Below are positions 38,498 through 47,010 of a DNA stretch of 64,000 nt, piece after piece. The stretch is from Helopsaltes ochotensis (Eukaryota > Chordata > Aves > Passeriformes > Locustellidae): NCBI GenBank assembly GCA_013400155.1, contig VXBM01000239.1, forward strand, positions 468,635 through 532,634, given 5' to 3'. Both the position numbers and the translations under genes were made by a program. Position 1 is the first letter of the stretch, and each line of letters opens with the position of its first letter. Below the pieces are notes generated by a model. It saw nothing but the letters and a program-made list of their open reading frames with translations. It was not told the DNA's origin and did no database searches.

Positions 38498-41400
38498 GGG
38501 GAGGGAAATGGTGCTTGAAAAAGCCAGCAATAGAGCAGGGAAGGCACGAACTTCCTTCACTGAAGAAGTGACTTTTCCCTCCCGCCTCAGATCCATTTCC
38601 CAATCCATTCTAATGTCCTAAAAATAACTCTTGCTAGATATTTTCAGGTGGCTGGGCCAGCAAAAGGAGAGCTGTTGGCCCCGTGTTAAGCAAGCACCTC
38701 AGTTGCTGTTAAGTTTCAAGGAGTGGTTTTCCTTTGTTCGGGCGCACAGACGGGTACGTGCTGTTCCCTGGAGCGATGCTGGGGTGAGCTGCTCCCATCC
38801 TCCTCTGAGCTCTTGGGTGGGGGGATGCCCTGCAGGGCTGCTGAAGGGCAGGTAAAGCTAAGACTGTCCCAGCTGGCTTGCTGCTCTGCTTTAGTGTGCT
38901 GATAGCCCCTTGGCCCTCAGTTTTGGTGATGTTTTCTTTCTTGGAAAATCAGCGTCCTTGTGGCCCAGGCCGGTAGGTGAGGCAGCCCCAGCAGGCCGCT
39001 GTTGCACAGAGGCGTGTTTGTGTGCGAGCCCGTTCGTGGCACCGTCCGCCGCGGGGGGAGGACAATGCCTGCTGCTGATTCGTGCCACCCTTGCTGTTGA
39101 CAGCCCAGGACACTGTTACAGTGGTGGTGGGGACAGTAGAGCCAGCTCCGGCCCTCCTGGCCCCACCGTGTGCTCCGAAGAAATCTTGGGGTATCTAACC
39201 AAAGTATCTGCTTGGTCTCTCTTCCCAGGAGGCCTCAGCGGTTTCAGGCAGAACCACGAAAACCTCTGTGACAACTCCCTCCAGCTGCAAGAGTGCCCCG
39301 AGGGGGGAGGAGGGGGCGGCGCCTCCGCTGTGCCCCCCGTGCTACCTCAGTCCATCCCCACCACGCCAGACATCGAGAACGCTGAGCTCACCCCCATCCT
39401 GCCCTTTCTCTTCCTCGGAAACGAGCACGATGCTCAGGACTTGGAGAAAATGCAGAGGATGAACATCGGCTACGTCATCAACGTGACCACCCACCTGCCC
39501 CTGTACCATTATGAGAAAGGCATGTTCAACTACAAGCGGCTCCCGGCCACTGACAGCAACAAGCAGAATCTCAGGCAGTATTTTGAAGAGGCTTTTGAAT
39601 TCATTGGTAATTACCTTTGCCTGGAAATACTCCTGTTTGTTTTTTTATTGTTGTTATTTTTACACATTATAACAATTTAGAGCGAACTTTCTGCTTTGCC
39701 AACAACTCTGAAGGCTGGTTAAGGCCATGTTTCCTTTAGTTTGGGTTGTCAGAAATGCTGAGCACCTCATATTTCTGTCCATTCTCATCTCTGGCACATC
39801 CGGTGAAGTAGCCTGAGGTTACAATTTTTATCCAGTGATGGTAACGCCTACCTCCAGGCTTCTAAATACAGGAAACCCCACAAAATCGAGACTTTTGTCA
39901 TCCCCTCTTTTTGATTCCTTTGCATGCTCAGCCAGGCTGAAGCCAGATGGCTGCTCCACGCAGGGCTGGGCAGAGAGGACTTCAGCAGGTGGTAACTGAA
40001 AGCTTTTGAGGACCTTTCCTTGCCCCTCTAGATGTCTTTGTAGACACTGCTTTTGTGGCACAGTAAAGGTGCTTCCCTAGCACAAGTATGTGTCCTGAGA
40101 GGTTTTCTGAAATGTGCCGGGGGAACCACTGACATAAAATTCTCTTTTCTCGTGCTGAGACTGAGCTAGTTCCTTTGCCAATACTTCAGGCCTGATGGAG
40201 GAGTACTAGCCCAAGGAAGAAGTGTGCTTGTGTGCTGCACTGCAGTGTAGGTGCTCGACTGACCCCGTGCTGGAGAGGGGGCAGAGCCATGTTCCTCCTG
40301 CCCCGCCTTGTGCTAGCTCCGCACTCGGGTGCGCTGGGGCTCGGCGAGGATGGGAGTGGGTGCCAGGGCAGGAGAGGCAGGCTCAGCATGCTGTTGGGAG
40401 CCCCTCTGCCCCTGCTGCCTGCCAGGCAGGGCTGGCAGCTCGGAAGCAGAGGGCTCCTCAGCTTGGCCTGGCTGTGTCTTGGCCGGGGCTCGTGGTGTGC
40501 TGATGCCTGTAGCCACAGGGCTTTAGTGAAGTGGATAGAGAAATCTCTACTTATGCTGCAGTTCAGGTGAGTTTTACCACTCTGAGCCTTTGGGCTTGTC
40601 TTCTACAATGTGAAGCACCAAAGGATCTCTAACTCAAATTTTCCTTTGTGTTCCTAACCCAGCCCCAGTGGTGCCAGTAGTGCTGTCAGCTCCCCAGGCT
40701 GCTGGTTACTGTGTGCCTGGGAGAAGGGCAGGGAAAAGGGAACCTTGCCTTGATCCTCTGGGAAAACAACTGTGTCAAGAAATCCAGTAAAACCTTAAAC
40801 TTTGAGTTCAACAAGATGGGGAGATACAGTAGGCTAAGCTTAGGTAAAGAGACTGTGAAGCTCCATTGAGGTCCTTCTGAGGTAGAAGAGAGATTTCTGC
40901 TCCCCTCATCCCCATGAATTGCAGTACTAGAGTTCTCAAAACCACTGAAAGACAGTGTTTGGCTTGTGACCTTACCAAGAGAAGAGAAAGCAGCTTTGCT
41001 CTGGAAAGGTTTAGAAAGTGTTTCAAAACCCATTTTACTTTCCTTTTCAATAATTACAGCTTGAGGGCATGTCTTTGTTTTTAATAAACAAGTATTTCTC
41101 CATTGAGAGTTTTTCTTCTGTATCAAATTACCCAGCTGGGGAAGTAACTGGTCAAAGCTTTCCCTCCCCCAGGGTAAACTTTAAATTGCATTTGAGAAGA
41201 TTTGGAAATGTTTAAAAAGCAGATTGTTGGCCTATGTTTCTTTAAATATGTCTTTAAAAAACCACAACCAACCCCAGGTTTAGCTAAGACTAAAGCCATA
41301 GGAAGTGAAATCATCAGAAACTCTCTGGGAATGTATGTCAAAATGCATTAGAGAGTTTCAGCTTCCTGAAATACTAACTGGCAAAAATGTCTAGAGGGAA

Positions 41401-42547
41401 GTTGGCTTCATTTGTGCTTTCACAGTACAGGTTGAACATGTGGGGTGGGTTGAACTGTACTCTTGGTGGGGTTGGATTCGTGCCAAAACCTGCAAACTAA
41501 ATTCACGTTCCTCCAGCGGATTGAAACAAAAGAAGTAGTTTGAAGTGTCACTTCCTGACAGTTCCATCTCCTGTTTTAAAAGCAAGCTGTGGCAGATGAG
41601 GATGGTATGGTAGTGACTCTCCCCTCTCATGTCCTGCTAGCCTGTGGTTAGAAGGACTCTGTGCCCCCTAAATGCTGCCCAGGGTGCCTCCCTCTGAGGG
41701 ATGAACCTTGGTGGAGCGGGTGCGTGCGTGTATCCAGCTCCTCCCTTTGCAGAGGCAGCACAGCAGAGAGCCCCACCGAAGCTCATTTCAAGAACAGCTT
41801 TGTGAAGCTTCAGAGGACAGGGCTTTGAAACAGATGTATTGTTATGAATTGAATCTGAAATACCTGGTTTTTAGAAGAATGGTTCCCTGCTCTGAAAAAC
41901 AGGGTGGTTGAGGTGCTGACATAACGAAGCGGCCTTGCGACTGAGGTGGAAATGGAGCCCGAGATTCCTCATCATGGGCCTTGCCCTCCTCATGAAATGC
42001 TCCCTGGCAGTGAAGCAGCCTCTCTCAATGCATGATTCTGCTAATGAAGAGTGGAGAGTGGATGTGAGGATTTTCAGTGTCAGACTGGACTGGCAGTTTC
42101 ACATTCAGTAGCTCTGAAACCTCGGGGGGAGGATGTGCTGGAGGGGAAGGGGAAGAGACGCCGCTGTGCTTGTAATCAGATCAAGGGACTTTTCACATTA
42201 AGTTACTCTTAATTGCACTGAGCTTGTTCTAATTTACAGACTGGCAAAAATCTTTTTTTCTTCTGTCTGTCTCGTTTGCAGAGGAAGCTCATCAGTGTGG
42301 AAAAGGTCTCCTCATCCACTGCCAGGCCGGTGTCTCCCGATCCGCCACCATCGTGATCGCGTACTTAATGAAGCACACACGCATGACCATGACGGATGCC
42401 TATAAATTTGTCAAAGGCAAACGACCAATCATTTCCCCCAACCTTAACTTTATGGGGCAGTTACTGGAGTTTGAAGAAGACCTGAACAATGGAGTCACCC
42501 CGCGGATCCTCACACCAAAGCTGATCGGCGTCGAGACTGTCGTGTGA
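20951..42547 (+). CDS. DUSP10: Dual specificity phosphatase 10 (MAP kinase phosphatase 5), complete three-exon coding sequence
   Basis: Join 20,951-21,752, 39,229-39,606 and 42,282-42,547, which is 1,446 nt and 481 residues; the human protein has 482. The enzyme removes phosphate from threonine and tyrosine of activated p38 and JNK kinases, in cytoplasm and nucleus, as a negative-feedback step in stress and immune signalling. Residues 1-145 form the serine-rich N-terminal extension typical of this member. About 148-265 is a rhodanese-like domain with the basic docking stretch KISRRRLQQGK at 196-206. About 270-315 is a linker, and about 321-464 is the phosphatase domain, with general acid D376 in PATDSN and the signature HCQAGVSRS at 406-414, giving catalytic C407 and phosphate-binding R413. 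Both introns are phase 1 with GT-AG ends. No frameshift, stop or missing catalytic residue is seen. Identity rests on near-complete agreement with the vertebrate MKP-5 family as I know it. Confidence 0.97.
22940..23025. repeat. Unclassified low-copy repeat, copy C
   Basis: The stretch 'ggtcatgatgatgccctttatctgtggga' followed by 'gatgaggcacttggcagagcgaggctgcc' aligns closely with 18,720-18,790 of copy B. Similarity fades outside about 22,940-23,025. This copy lies in the intron, so members of the family flank the DUSP10 promoter on both sides. Confidence 0.6.
23720..24130 (+). promoter_or_regulatory. Intronic CpG-rich element
   Basis: About 2 kb into intron 2 the sequence becomes GC- and CpG-rich (for example agcccgcggccctttcgg near 23,982 and caccgccggggccgggg near 24,009) before returning to AT-rich DNA. 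Overlapping frames in all directions match no known protein. An intragenic regulatory island or alternative first exon is the likeliest reading. It passes directly into the unusual inverted and tandem repeats at 24,198-24,269. Confidence 0.4.
24198..24269. repeat. 11-bp inverted repeat beside a perfect 17-bp tandem duplication
   Basis: The arm tttaatgtagc (24,198-24,208) and its exact reverse complement gctacattaaa (24,211-24,221) are separated by only two bases. Fifteen bases further on, tatttaatagtataaac (24,236-24,252) is repeated exactly at 24,253-24,269. Both sit in AT-rich DNA at the edge of the CpG-rich element. Arms around a 2-base spacer suit a dimeric DNA-binding protein better than an RNA hairpin. 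Confidence 0.85.
28290..28435. repeat. T/G-rich low-complexity tract
   Basis: Repeated ggtttg, gtttt and ttttggg strings dominate this intronic stretch. Translated frames are strings of F, G, L and V on one strand and K, Q, N and P on the other, so they are not genes. Runs of G near 28,313, 28,326, 28,348 and 28,395 could permit imperfect G-quadruplex folding on the coding strand. Confidence 0.75.
33975..34048. repeat. 74-base T homopolymer
   Basis: An uninterrupted run of 74 T lies in intron 2, giving apparent poly-F and poly-K reading frames. It could be the A tail of a minus-strand retrocopy, but I found no matching target duplication or recognisable parent. True length is likely to vary between individuals and sequencing platforms. 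Confidence 0.95.
34122..34130 (+). promoter_or_regulatory. TATA-like box in intron, with E-box
   Basis: A textbook TATA string, tataaaagg, follows directly on the inverted repeat acagctttgaaagctgt (34,106-34,122), and a palindromic E-box cacgtg lies 20 bases further on (34,150-34,155). A second tataaaag occurs at 34,196-34,203. No coding exon follows that I can recognise, so any transcript would be non-coding or an unannotated first exon. Chance occurrence in 17 kb of intron is quite possible. Confidence 0.2.
34560..34665. repeat. A/C-rich low-complexity tract
   Basis: Repeated caaa and caaac strings (aaaacaaacaacaaaaacc, tacaaacaaacaaaaaaaaa) form an intronic simple-sequence region. Nothing coding is recognisable in it. 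Confidence 0.7.
35948..35999. repeat. Source copy of a 52-bp direct repeat
   Basis: This segment (ttgggaggacttgggcaggg at its start, ttacaacccca at its end) recurs at 37,764-37,815 with one mismatch in 52 bases. It lies inside a 187-codon open frame (35,626-36,189) that begins with GTG rather than ATG and matches no protein I know. It appears to be the donor, because the other copy is bracketed by a short duplication. Confidence 0.9.
37754..37828. mobile_element. 51-bp templated insertion flanked by 12-bp target-site duplication
   Basis: The insert at 37,766-37,816 copies 35,950-36,000 with two differences in 51 bases, one of them the terminal base. It is bracketed by exact copies of catgttttgctt at 37,754-37,765 and 37,817-37,828. 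A flanking duplication of this length is the footprint of staggered breaks filled in after insertion, as with LINE endonuclease or break repair using a short nearby template. No A tail is present. The near-identity of the copies suggests the event is recent relative to the surrounding repeats. Confidence 0.85.
38190..38370. promoter_or_regulatory. DUSP10: Cluster of ATF/CREB-like octamers before exon 3
   Basis: Three exact tgatgtca octamers occur at 38,282-38,289, 38,297-38,304 and 38,358-38,365, and a related ttacatca at 38,193-38,200, all within about 175 bases of GC-rich DNA roughly 0.9 kb before exon 3. These resemble the CRE-type half-sites bound by ATF2/Jun and CREB/ATF dimers. ATF2 has been reported to be needed for expression of several MAPK phosphatase genes, including Dusp10. 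The cluster could act as an intronic enhancer or as the promoter of a catalytic-only isoform. Function is inferred. Confidence 0.45.
38432..38493. repeat. 62-base A homopolymer
   Basis: An uninterrupted run of 62 A immediately follows the GC-rich segment that carries the CRE-like sites. Translated frames through it are poly-K or poly-F artefacts. I found no flanking target duplication or parent gene that would prove a retrocopy. Confidence 0.95.
38910..39228 (+). other. DUSP10: In-frame open intronic stretch upstream of exon 3
   Basis: The reading frame of exon 3 stays open upstream for about 106 codons through the intron, back to a TTG at 38,910. It contains no ATG before exon 3, and the sequence does not resemble MKP-5. 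Human DUSP10 is known to make a 140-residue isoform from an alternative 5' exon. The equivalent start here would be M342 at 39,450-39,452, which also leaves 140 residues. A transcript beginning in this GC-rich stretch would use it. An N-terminally extended product would need a non-ATG start and is unlikely. Confidence 0.3.
39229..39606 (+). CDS. DUSP10: DUSP10 coding exon 3: linker and first half of the phosphatase domain
   Basis: Encodes the last two bases of codon 268 to the first base of codon 394. The acceptor is cttcccag|ga and the donor is attg|gtaatt. After a conserved linker (QNHENLCDNSLQLQEC, 275-290) comes a run of six glycines (293-298), longer than I expect in mammals. The phosphatase domain then begins at ELTPILPFLFLGNE (320-333) and continues through YVINVTTHLPLYHYEKG to general acid D376 and NLRQYFEEAFEFI. 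The ATG at 39,450 (M342) is the probable start of the short isoform. The exon's 378 bases are divisible by three, so skipping it would keep frame but destroy the enzyme. Confidence 0.96.
39607..42281 (+). other. DUSP10: DUSP10 intron 3 (2.7 kb)
   Basis: Bounded by gtaatt and by a strong pyrimidine tract ending ctcgtttgcag at 42,281. A GC-richer segment lies near 40,220-40,500. No gene, RNA or classified repeat was recognised. Its open frames are short and of no known family. Confidence 0.9.
42282..42547 (+). CDS. DUSP10: DUSP10 coding exon 4: catalytic core and C-terminus
   Basis: Encodes residues 394-481 and the TGA at 42,545-42,547. It carries EEAHQCGKG, then the HCxxGxxRS signature with catalytic cysteine C407 at 42,320-42,322 and R413, followed by ATIVIAYLMKHTRMTMTDAYKFVKGKRP and the C-terminal helix NFMGQLLEFEEDLNNG. 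The end TPKLIGVETVV matches the family C-terminus apart from I in place of M. All residues needed for cysteine-phosphate catalysis are present, so an active enzyme is expected. Confidence 0.97.
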
Positions 42548-42663
42548 CAGCCGAGCTGCGAGGGGGCGGAACCTGTTCTTCACCTGATTTGGGGCAGTGA
42601 TGGGTGGGTTGTGGGGTTTTCTTTTTAGCTTTCAAAGGGGAGTTTTGTGGCAAACTTTTTGTG

Positions 42664-42669
42664 AATAAA
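42664..42669 (+). terminator. DUSP10: Proximal poly(A) signal AATAAA, overlapped by a hairpin
   Basis: AATAAA lies 117 bases after the stop codon. Four of its six bases fall in the 5' arm of an inverted repeat (aaaaaccttt 42,667-42,676 against aaaggttttt 42,687-42,696, closed by one more T-A pair). If the RNA folds, the signal would be partly hidden, favouring the distal sites. Confidence 0.4.
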
Positions 42670-42797
42670 AACCTTTTTTTGTAAGGAAAGGTTTTTAAAA
42701 GATCCAAGAACTTTGCCGGGTTTGGGATGCTGTTATGATTTCCTTCTCAGACACCGGCAGAGCAGGGAGGCTTCAGAGCAAAAGGAGTACTTTTTAA

Positions 42798-42803
42798 AAT
42801 AAA
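42798..42803 (+). terminator. DUSP10: Second poly(A) signal candidate AATAAA
   Basis: A canonical hexamer within tttttaaaataaaaacaag, followed about 30-60 bases later by a T-rich run (near 42,834-42,856) that could act as the downstream element. It would give a 3'UTR of roughly 270-300 bases. Confidence 0.45.
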
Positions 42804-44503
42804 AACAAGAAGAAGAAGAAGAAAGGTTGGGCTTTTTCCTTTTAATTTTTATTTTTCCCTCCTCTCCGGCTACTTGTAGAGTTTATGGCTAAGTAGTCTG
42901 TGCAGGTTCATAGACTGAAGAAACCTAAGTTGAAGATGAAACACAAATAGCCAAAACAAAGCAGAAAAAAACCTCTCTGAAACAGAAGGGCCTTCGTTCT
43001 GCAAAGGCTTTGCTAAAGATAACCTAGCAAAATGCTCACCGATGCAAAGGAAATCAGAGCAGCTTAAAAGTCTGCAAGGCACTTTTCACACTCCCGACTC
43101 AAACTAAAGAAGGAAACAAAGTTTATTTGGTGTGTTTCATGTTCCAGTTCTATTTTTCTATTTTAGGGTGTAAGGTTTTAACAGTAAGGGACTTCGATCA
43201 TTCTATGCCATATGCCTTCACTGGCTTCTTGTGCAATAATAATTTGGGGTTTGTTTTCAGTGTTCAAACCAATTAAGAGTTGGCTGCCCACTAATAATAA
43301 GATAATAATTTTTAAAGTCTAATAGTGCAACAGCAGCCAGCTTGGTTCAGAAAGGAAAAGTGACAGCAATTATTTCGTTCCTTTATATGATTTTGATCCT
43401 GGTTACAGTGCCATAAACCTTGTTACATATGTATATCAGAATGTACAAAAATCTAGAACAAGCAAAATTTATTTAAAAATATTTTTCGCACAAAATATTG
43501 GTGTGTTTAAGTTGTCTATGTAAAAGAAATTTGATTATAAAACAAAAAATCTTTTGGAAAGTGTGTGTCCTTTTATTTCTTTAACCATTTTCTTTCTATG
43601 GGATGGGGTTTTTGTTTTTCTCCCGTTGGTTTGGTTTTTTTTTTGTGGCATTGTACCTCTCCCATTGACAAAATTGATCTCTCTCATTTGGCATCTCCCC
43701 TTCAGTGTTGCGTTCCTGTCCTCTGCTGGTGGAACATGTGTTCTTTACTTTCTGCTGTACTCTTGCATCTCTCTGTAACCAGATTTTTCTCTCTGGTTTG
43801 ACTGAATTAGCACTATTGGTGAGGGCTTTTTGGAAGAGACCTGTTATTTTTACACTCAGTAGCCATTTGGAAAAGTAAGAAATAAACAATCTCCACTGAT
43901 TGCTTTCCATATTCCTGTAGTTAACTTATCTTCTATGTTACAGAATTGTCCGGTTTTTAGACATATGTTGGTCACGTGTGCTTTCCCTGCCTCTCTATAG
44001 CCCCCTTTTTTAGCAGTTCCACAATTCCTGGCAATCATCCCCCTGGGATTTTCCCCTCCCTCTTGCCCTTCTTCCCTTTCTGACCCTCCTTTTCCAGCTG
44101 TGTCAGTGTTGTGTGGTGTGTATTGTAGGGCTGATGTTTCTGCCTGACAGTGTCCCTTGGGCGGCTGCCTTTCGCTTTCCTTGTTTGTATTCACTTTTTT
44201 TTAATGATATGGTATAACCAGATCTGTTCTGGACTGTTACCACCTCTGAAGTTCATTTGTACGAGCCTAAAATGAGTTAGAAAACATTTCTTGTATGATT
44301 CTGTTGTGGAAACTGATCTGTCCCAGGAAGGCTAAGAGCAGTGAAGGCTTTTCCTAGATGAAAACCTACATGGACTGAACCAAGTGTAAAACAGGACCTG
44401 TTGGAAAACTTAATGTATAATCACATTAGACATGTATATTTTTGTGGACATTTTACGTAAAATGTTGTTACTATACAGATATTTTCTTGAAACTTATCCC
44501 TTT

Positions 44504-44509
44504 ATTAAA
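44504..44509 (+). terminator. DUSP10: Distal poly(A) signal candidate ATTAAA
   Basis: The common variant hexamer in tccctttattaaattattt is followed by a T-rich downstream stretch at about 44,528-44,555, the arrangement expected at a functional cleavage site. It would give a 3'UTR of about 2 kb. Confidence 0.5.
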
Positions 44510-46920
44510 TTATTTTTCTACTGGAGTTGATTTTTTAATTTTTTTTTCTTTTCTATGATTATTATTGGTCCTTTCATTGAAAACACCCTTGGCAGTGACT
44601 GCTGCCCAGGCAGCAGAACTTCTTGGATTGTGATTGCTCCTAGAGCTAAGGAGAGAGTGGCTGTACAGAGAAGGTGCCAGTTGCTGGTTGGGAGCCTTTG
44701 TGCTTTGGGAAGGAAGGAGGTCCCTTAGCAAAGCTGCTCTGCTTCCCTCCCTCCTTTCCTCCTGTTTGAACCCACCTCTTCCAGCTGTTCTCGATGAACT
44801 GCAGGTGCTCCTTGTTAGGTAGCAGGGAGGAGGTTAGAAAACCTTTCTTACCAGAGAACAAAAAGCAGCAGCAGGACTGAGGGCTGGCTGGAAGTTGGTC
44901 CTGGAAGCTTGTCTGTGGCCACAGATACTGTGTGAATAGTGCTGGTGCTGTGCCAGGGAAACAGGTTATTCACCAAAGGGAGCATGCAGGCTGCGTACCT
45001 GGGGCCTGGCATGAAGGGAAGGAGGACTTGGTTCAAAGCTGATCTTCCGTGTTACTGCTTTTCTTGTTCCTGTTCTAACACCTTGAGAGGGAAGAAGGTT
45101 GTGCTGCACCAGCATGACTCAACGTCCTCTCCGGTTCAGCCTCGGCCGCTGCATGCTGAGCACATCAGGATGAAGTTTTCAGCCATGTAAGTACTGGTGT
45201 TTAATTCTCACTTGAGCCGAAGAACAGCTCTTGCAGCCTTGAGTGAGTGACTGGCAGCAGAGGATTCTGTGTGTCTGCTTCAGTCAGGCTCTGCAGTTTG
45301 GCTGCTGCTGCTCCATGCATGGGTGTGGAGCTGGAGTTTCTGCTGCAGGAACTCTGTCAGCCTGTGCTTGTCACTGTGAGGAGCAAAGCTTGATTTTATT
45401 CTACATCGTGATGGTCTTGGAAATGATGGAGCAGGGCAGGGCGAAGCTGTGAGTGAGTGGAGTTTGCTGTGGGTTTGTTGATAGTGGAGATGGGCTGATC
45501 ACACCCCTCCTTCGTGCAGACCATTCCTTGGAGGGGACCTCTGGAAGGTTACCTTACCCAGTGTTACCTTCAGGACCCCACTGAAGCTAACACTGGGAAA
45601 TGGCAGCCTGAGAATTGCTTCGCCAGGGAACAGGTTGGAGGGCAGTGCTGATTTTTTTTTTAGGCAGAATTTACTGAAGCTAGTAAATGATCAGTTAGCA
45701 TCTTTATGCTGAGGACAGGAGAAATTTGGTGAGGGTTTGAGGAGTCCTGCCTGTGTGCACCCTTTGCATCCTTTTCTGCTGCCCAGTATGATGCGCTGTG
45801 AGCACGTGCCTGCGTGTCAGTAGAAAGCCCCTGCCTGAGCACTACATGCTCATGGCCAGAAAAAAGATCTGCCCTCATTTCTGGGAGGGAGCAAGGCTGA
45901 AGGGATGGGGGCCAGAACTGTGATGGGGTTTAAACAGGTATCGTTTTAGCTGTGGCAAAGGAACACCAGAAAGGTTATTTACGACTTTAAGGACAGAATT
46001 GAGGTTTGATCACCCATCCCCTGCTCTTGCTGCTGGCTGTGACACCCCCTCAGCCACTCCAAGATGAAGCATGGTTTAAAAAATGGGAAAATCACTCAGT
46101 GACCTTTTATTCACACATGAGTGTCAGTGAGACAAGGACCTGCTTTTCCCTGCTGGGCGTCAGCGTTGTGCTCTTGTGCGAGGTGTGCTAGAATAGGCAC
46201 GGTCCTGCAAAATTGATTTCCTCGTAACTCATTTTCCATTTCTCCCCTGAGTTCTTGTTTCTAAGGATATCGCCCAGGTCCTGTGAATGGCTCCCTGAGA
46301 TCCACCTTGCAAAGAAAAGCAGGCAAGGTGTTGTGAGCAAGTGCTGCTTCTGGTTGGGAATTTACTTTCTCTTTATAAATGGTGACCCAGCTGTGTGTGA
46401 GACCTGCTGTAAAGCTCTGTTAAAGCTAGAACTTTTGAATTTATCCATCTTGCAAGTTATCCTGACTTTGTAGTTGTTCAGAGCCAAGAGATTGCTTAAC
46501 TTTCCATGCTAAGCAGCTCATATGCTTTATTCTTGGTCTTACTGGGGATAACTGAATCCCCCTTCTTGTCTTGGTAGATAGTTTTCTGAGGCTTCCTATG
46601 GCTTTATCTTTCACAGATGTGCCAGCATCCTTTGGAAAAGGACAGATGAAAGGTCTCTCCCCTACCCTCTTGACAGATACAGGCTCAGAGTGTTTTGAGC
46701 TGAAGCGAATGTGTAGGGAGTGCATTGGTGCCCTATAGTCACAAGGTTTGCCAAGGACCCCTTGCAGGGAGGTGTGCTTAAAAGCATAGACAGGAGCTGA
46801 CAAGACTGAGGAGCCACAAGGTGCAAGGGAAAAGGCAGATGGGGGGAGTGTTTTGGCCTCCAGTGCTGCTTAGCCATGGTGAAGCTGGCTCCTGCCATGT
46901 GTGCTACCAGCAGCAGGAAG

Positions 46921-47010
46921 GCCTCTGGGAATGGAAGATGCTGATTCAGTAGGGAGAACAAAAAAGCCTCTGGGAACTGAAGGTGCTGATTCAGGAGGGA
47001 GGACAAAAAT
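46921..47010. repeat. Two-copy 45-bp tandem duplication
   Basis: The unit beginning gcctctgggaatggaagatg at 46,921 repeats from 46,966 as gcctctgggaactgaaggtg, with a handful of substitutions and the same gctgattcag and gagggagRacaaaaa features. It is a small local duplication in non-coding DNA. Confidence 0.85.

Larger units (their letters stand above)
21753..39228 (+). other. DUSP10: DUSP10 intron 2 (17.5 kb)
   Basis: Bounded by GT at 21,753 and by a pyrimidine-rich AG acceptor ending at 39,228 (cttggtctctcttcccag). No other gene was recognised inside on either strand. Open frames are short or compositionally driven. Individual repeats, CpG-rich parts and candidate regulatory sites are listed separately. 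Between about 25.0 and 33.9 kb I see only ordinary intronic DNA apart from AT-rich homeodomain-type strings (two cattaattat near 25,744 and 25,761) and a T/G-rich tract. Confidence 0.9.
42548..44525 (+). other. DUSP10: DUSP10 3' untranslated region
   Basis: After the stop codon the sequence is mostly AT-rich, with no further exon evidence. It contains a short (AAG)n run near 42,807-42,823 and AU-rich strings such as aaaatttatttaaaaatattttt near 43,464, of the kind that destabilise mRNAs of inducible genes. The end is placed just after the attaaa at 44,504, where a T-rich downstream element (about 44,528-44,555) follows. Shorter forms could end after the AATAAA sites near 42.67 or 42.80 kb. 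The full extent is inferred, not observed. Confidence 0.6.

Noticed and set aside
38248..38608. Poly-K and poly-F reading frames
   Set aside because: They are translations of the 62-base A run.
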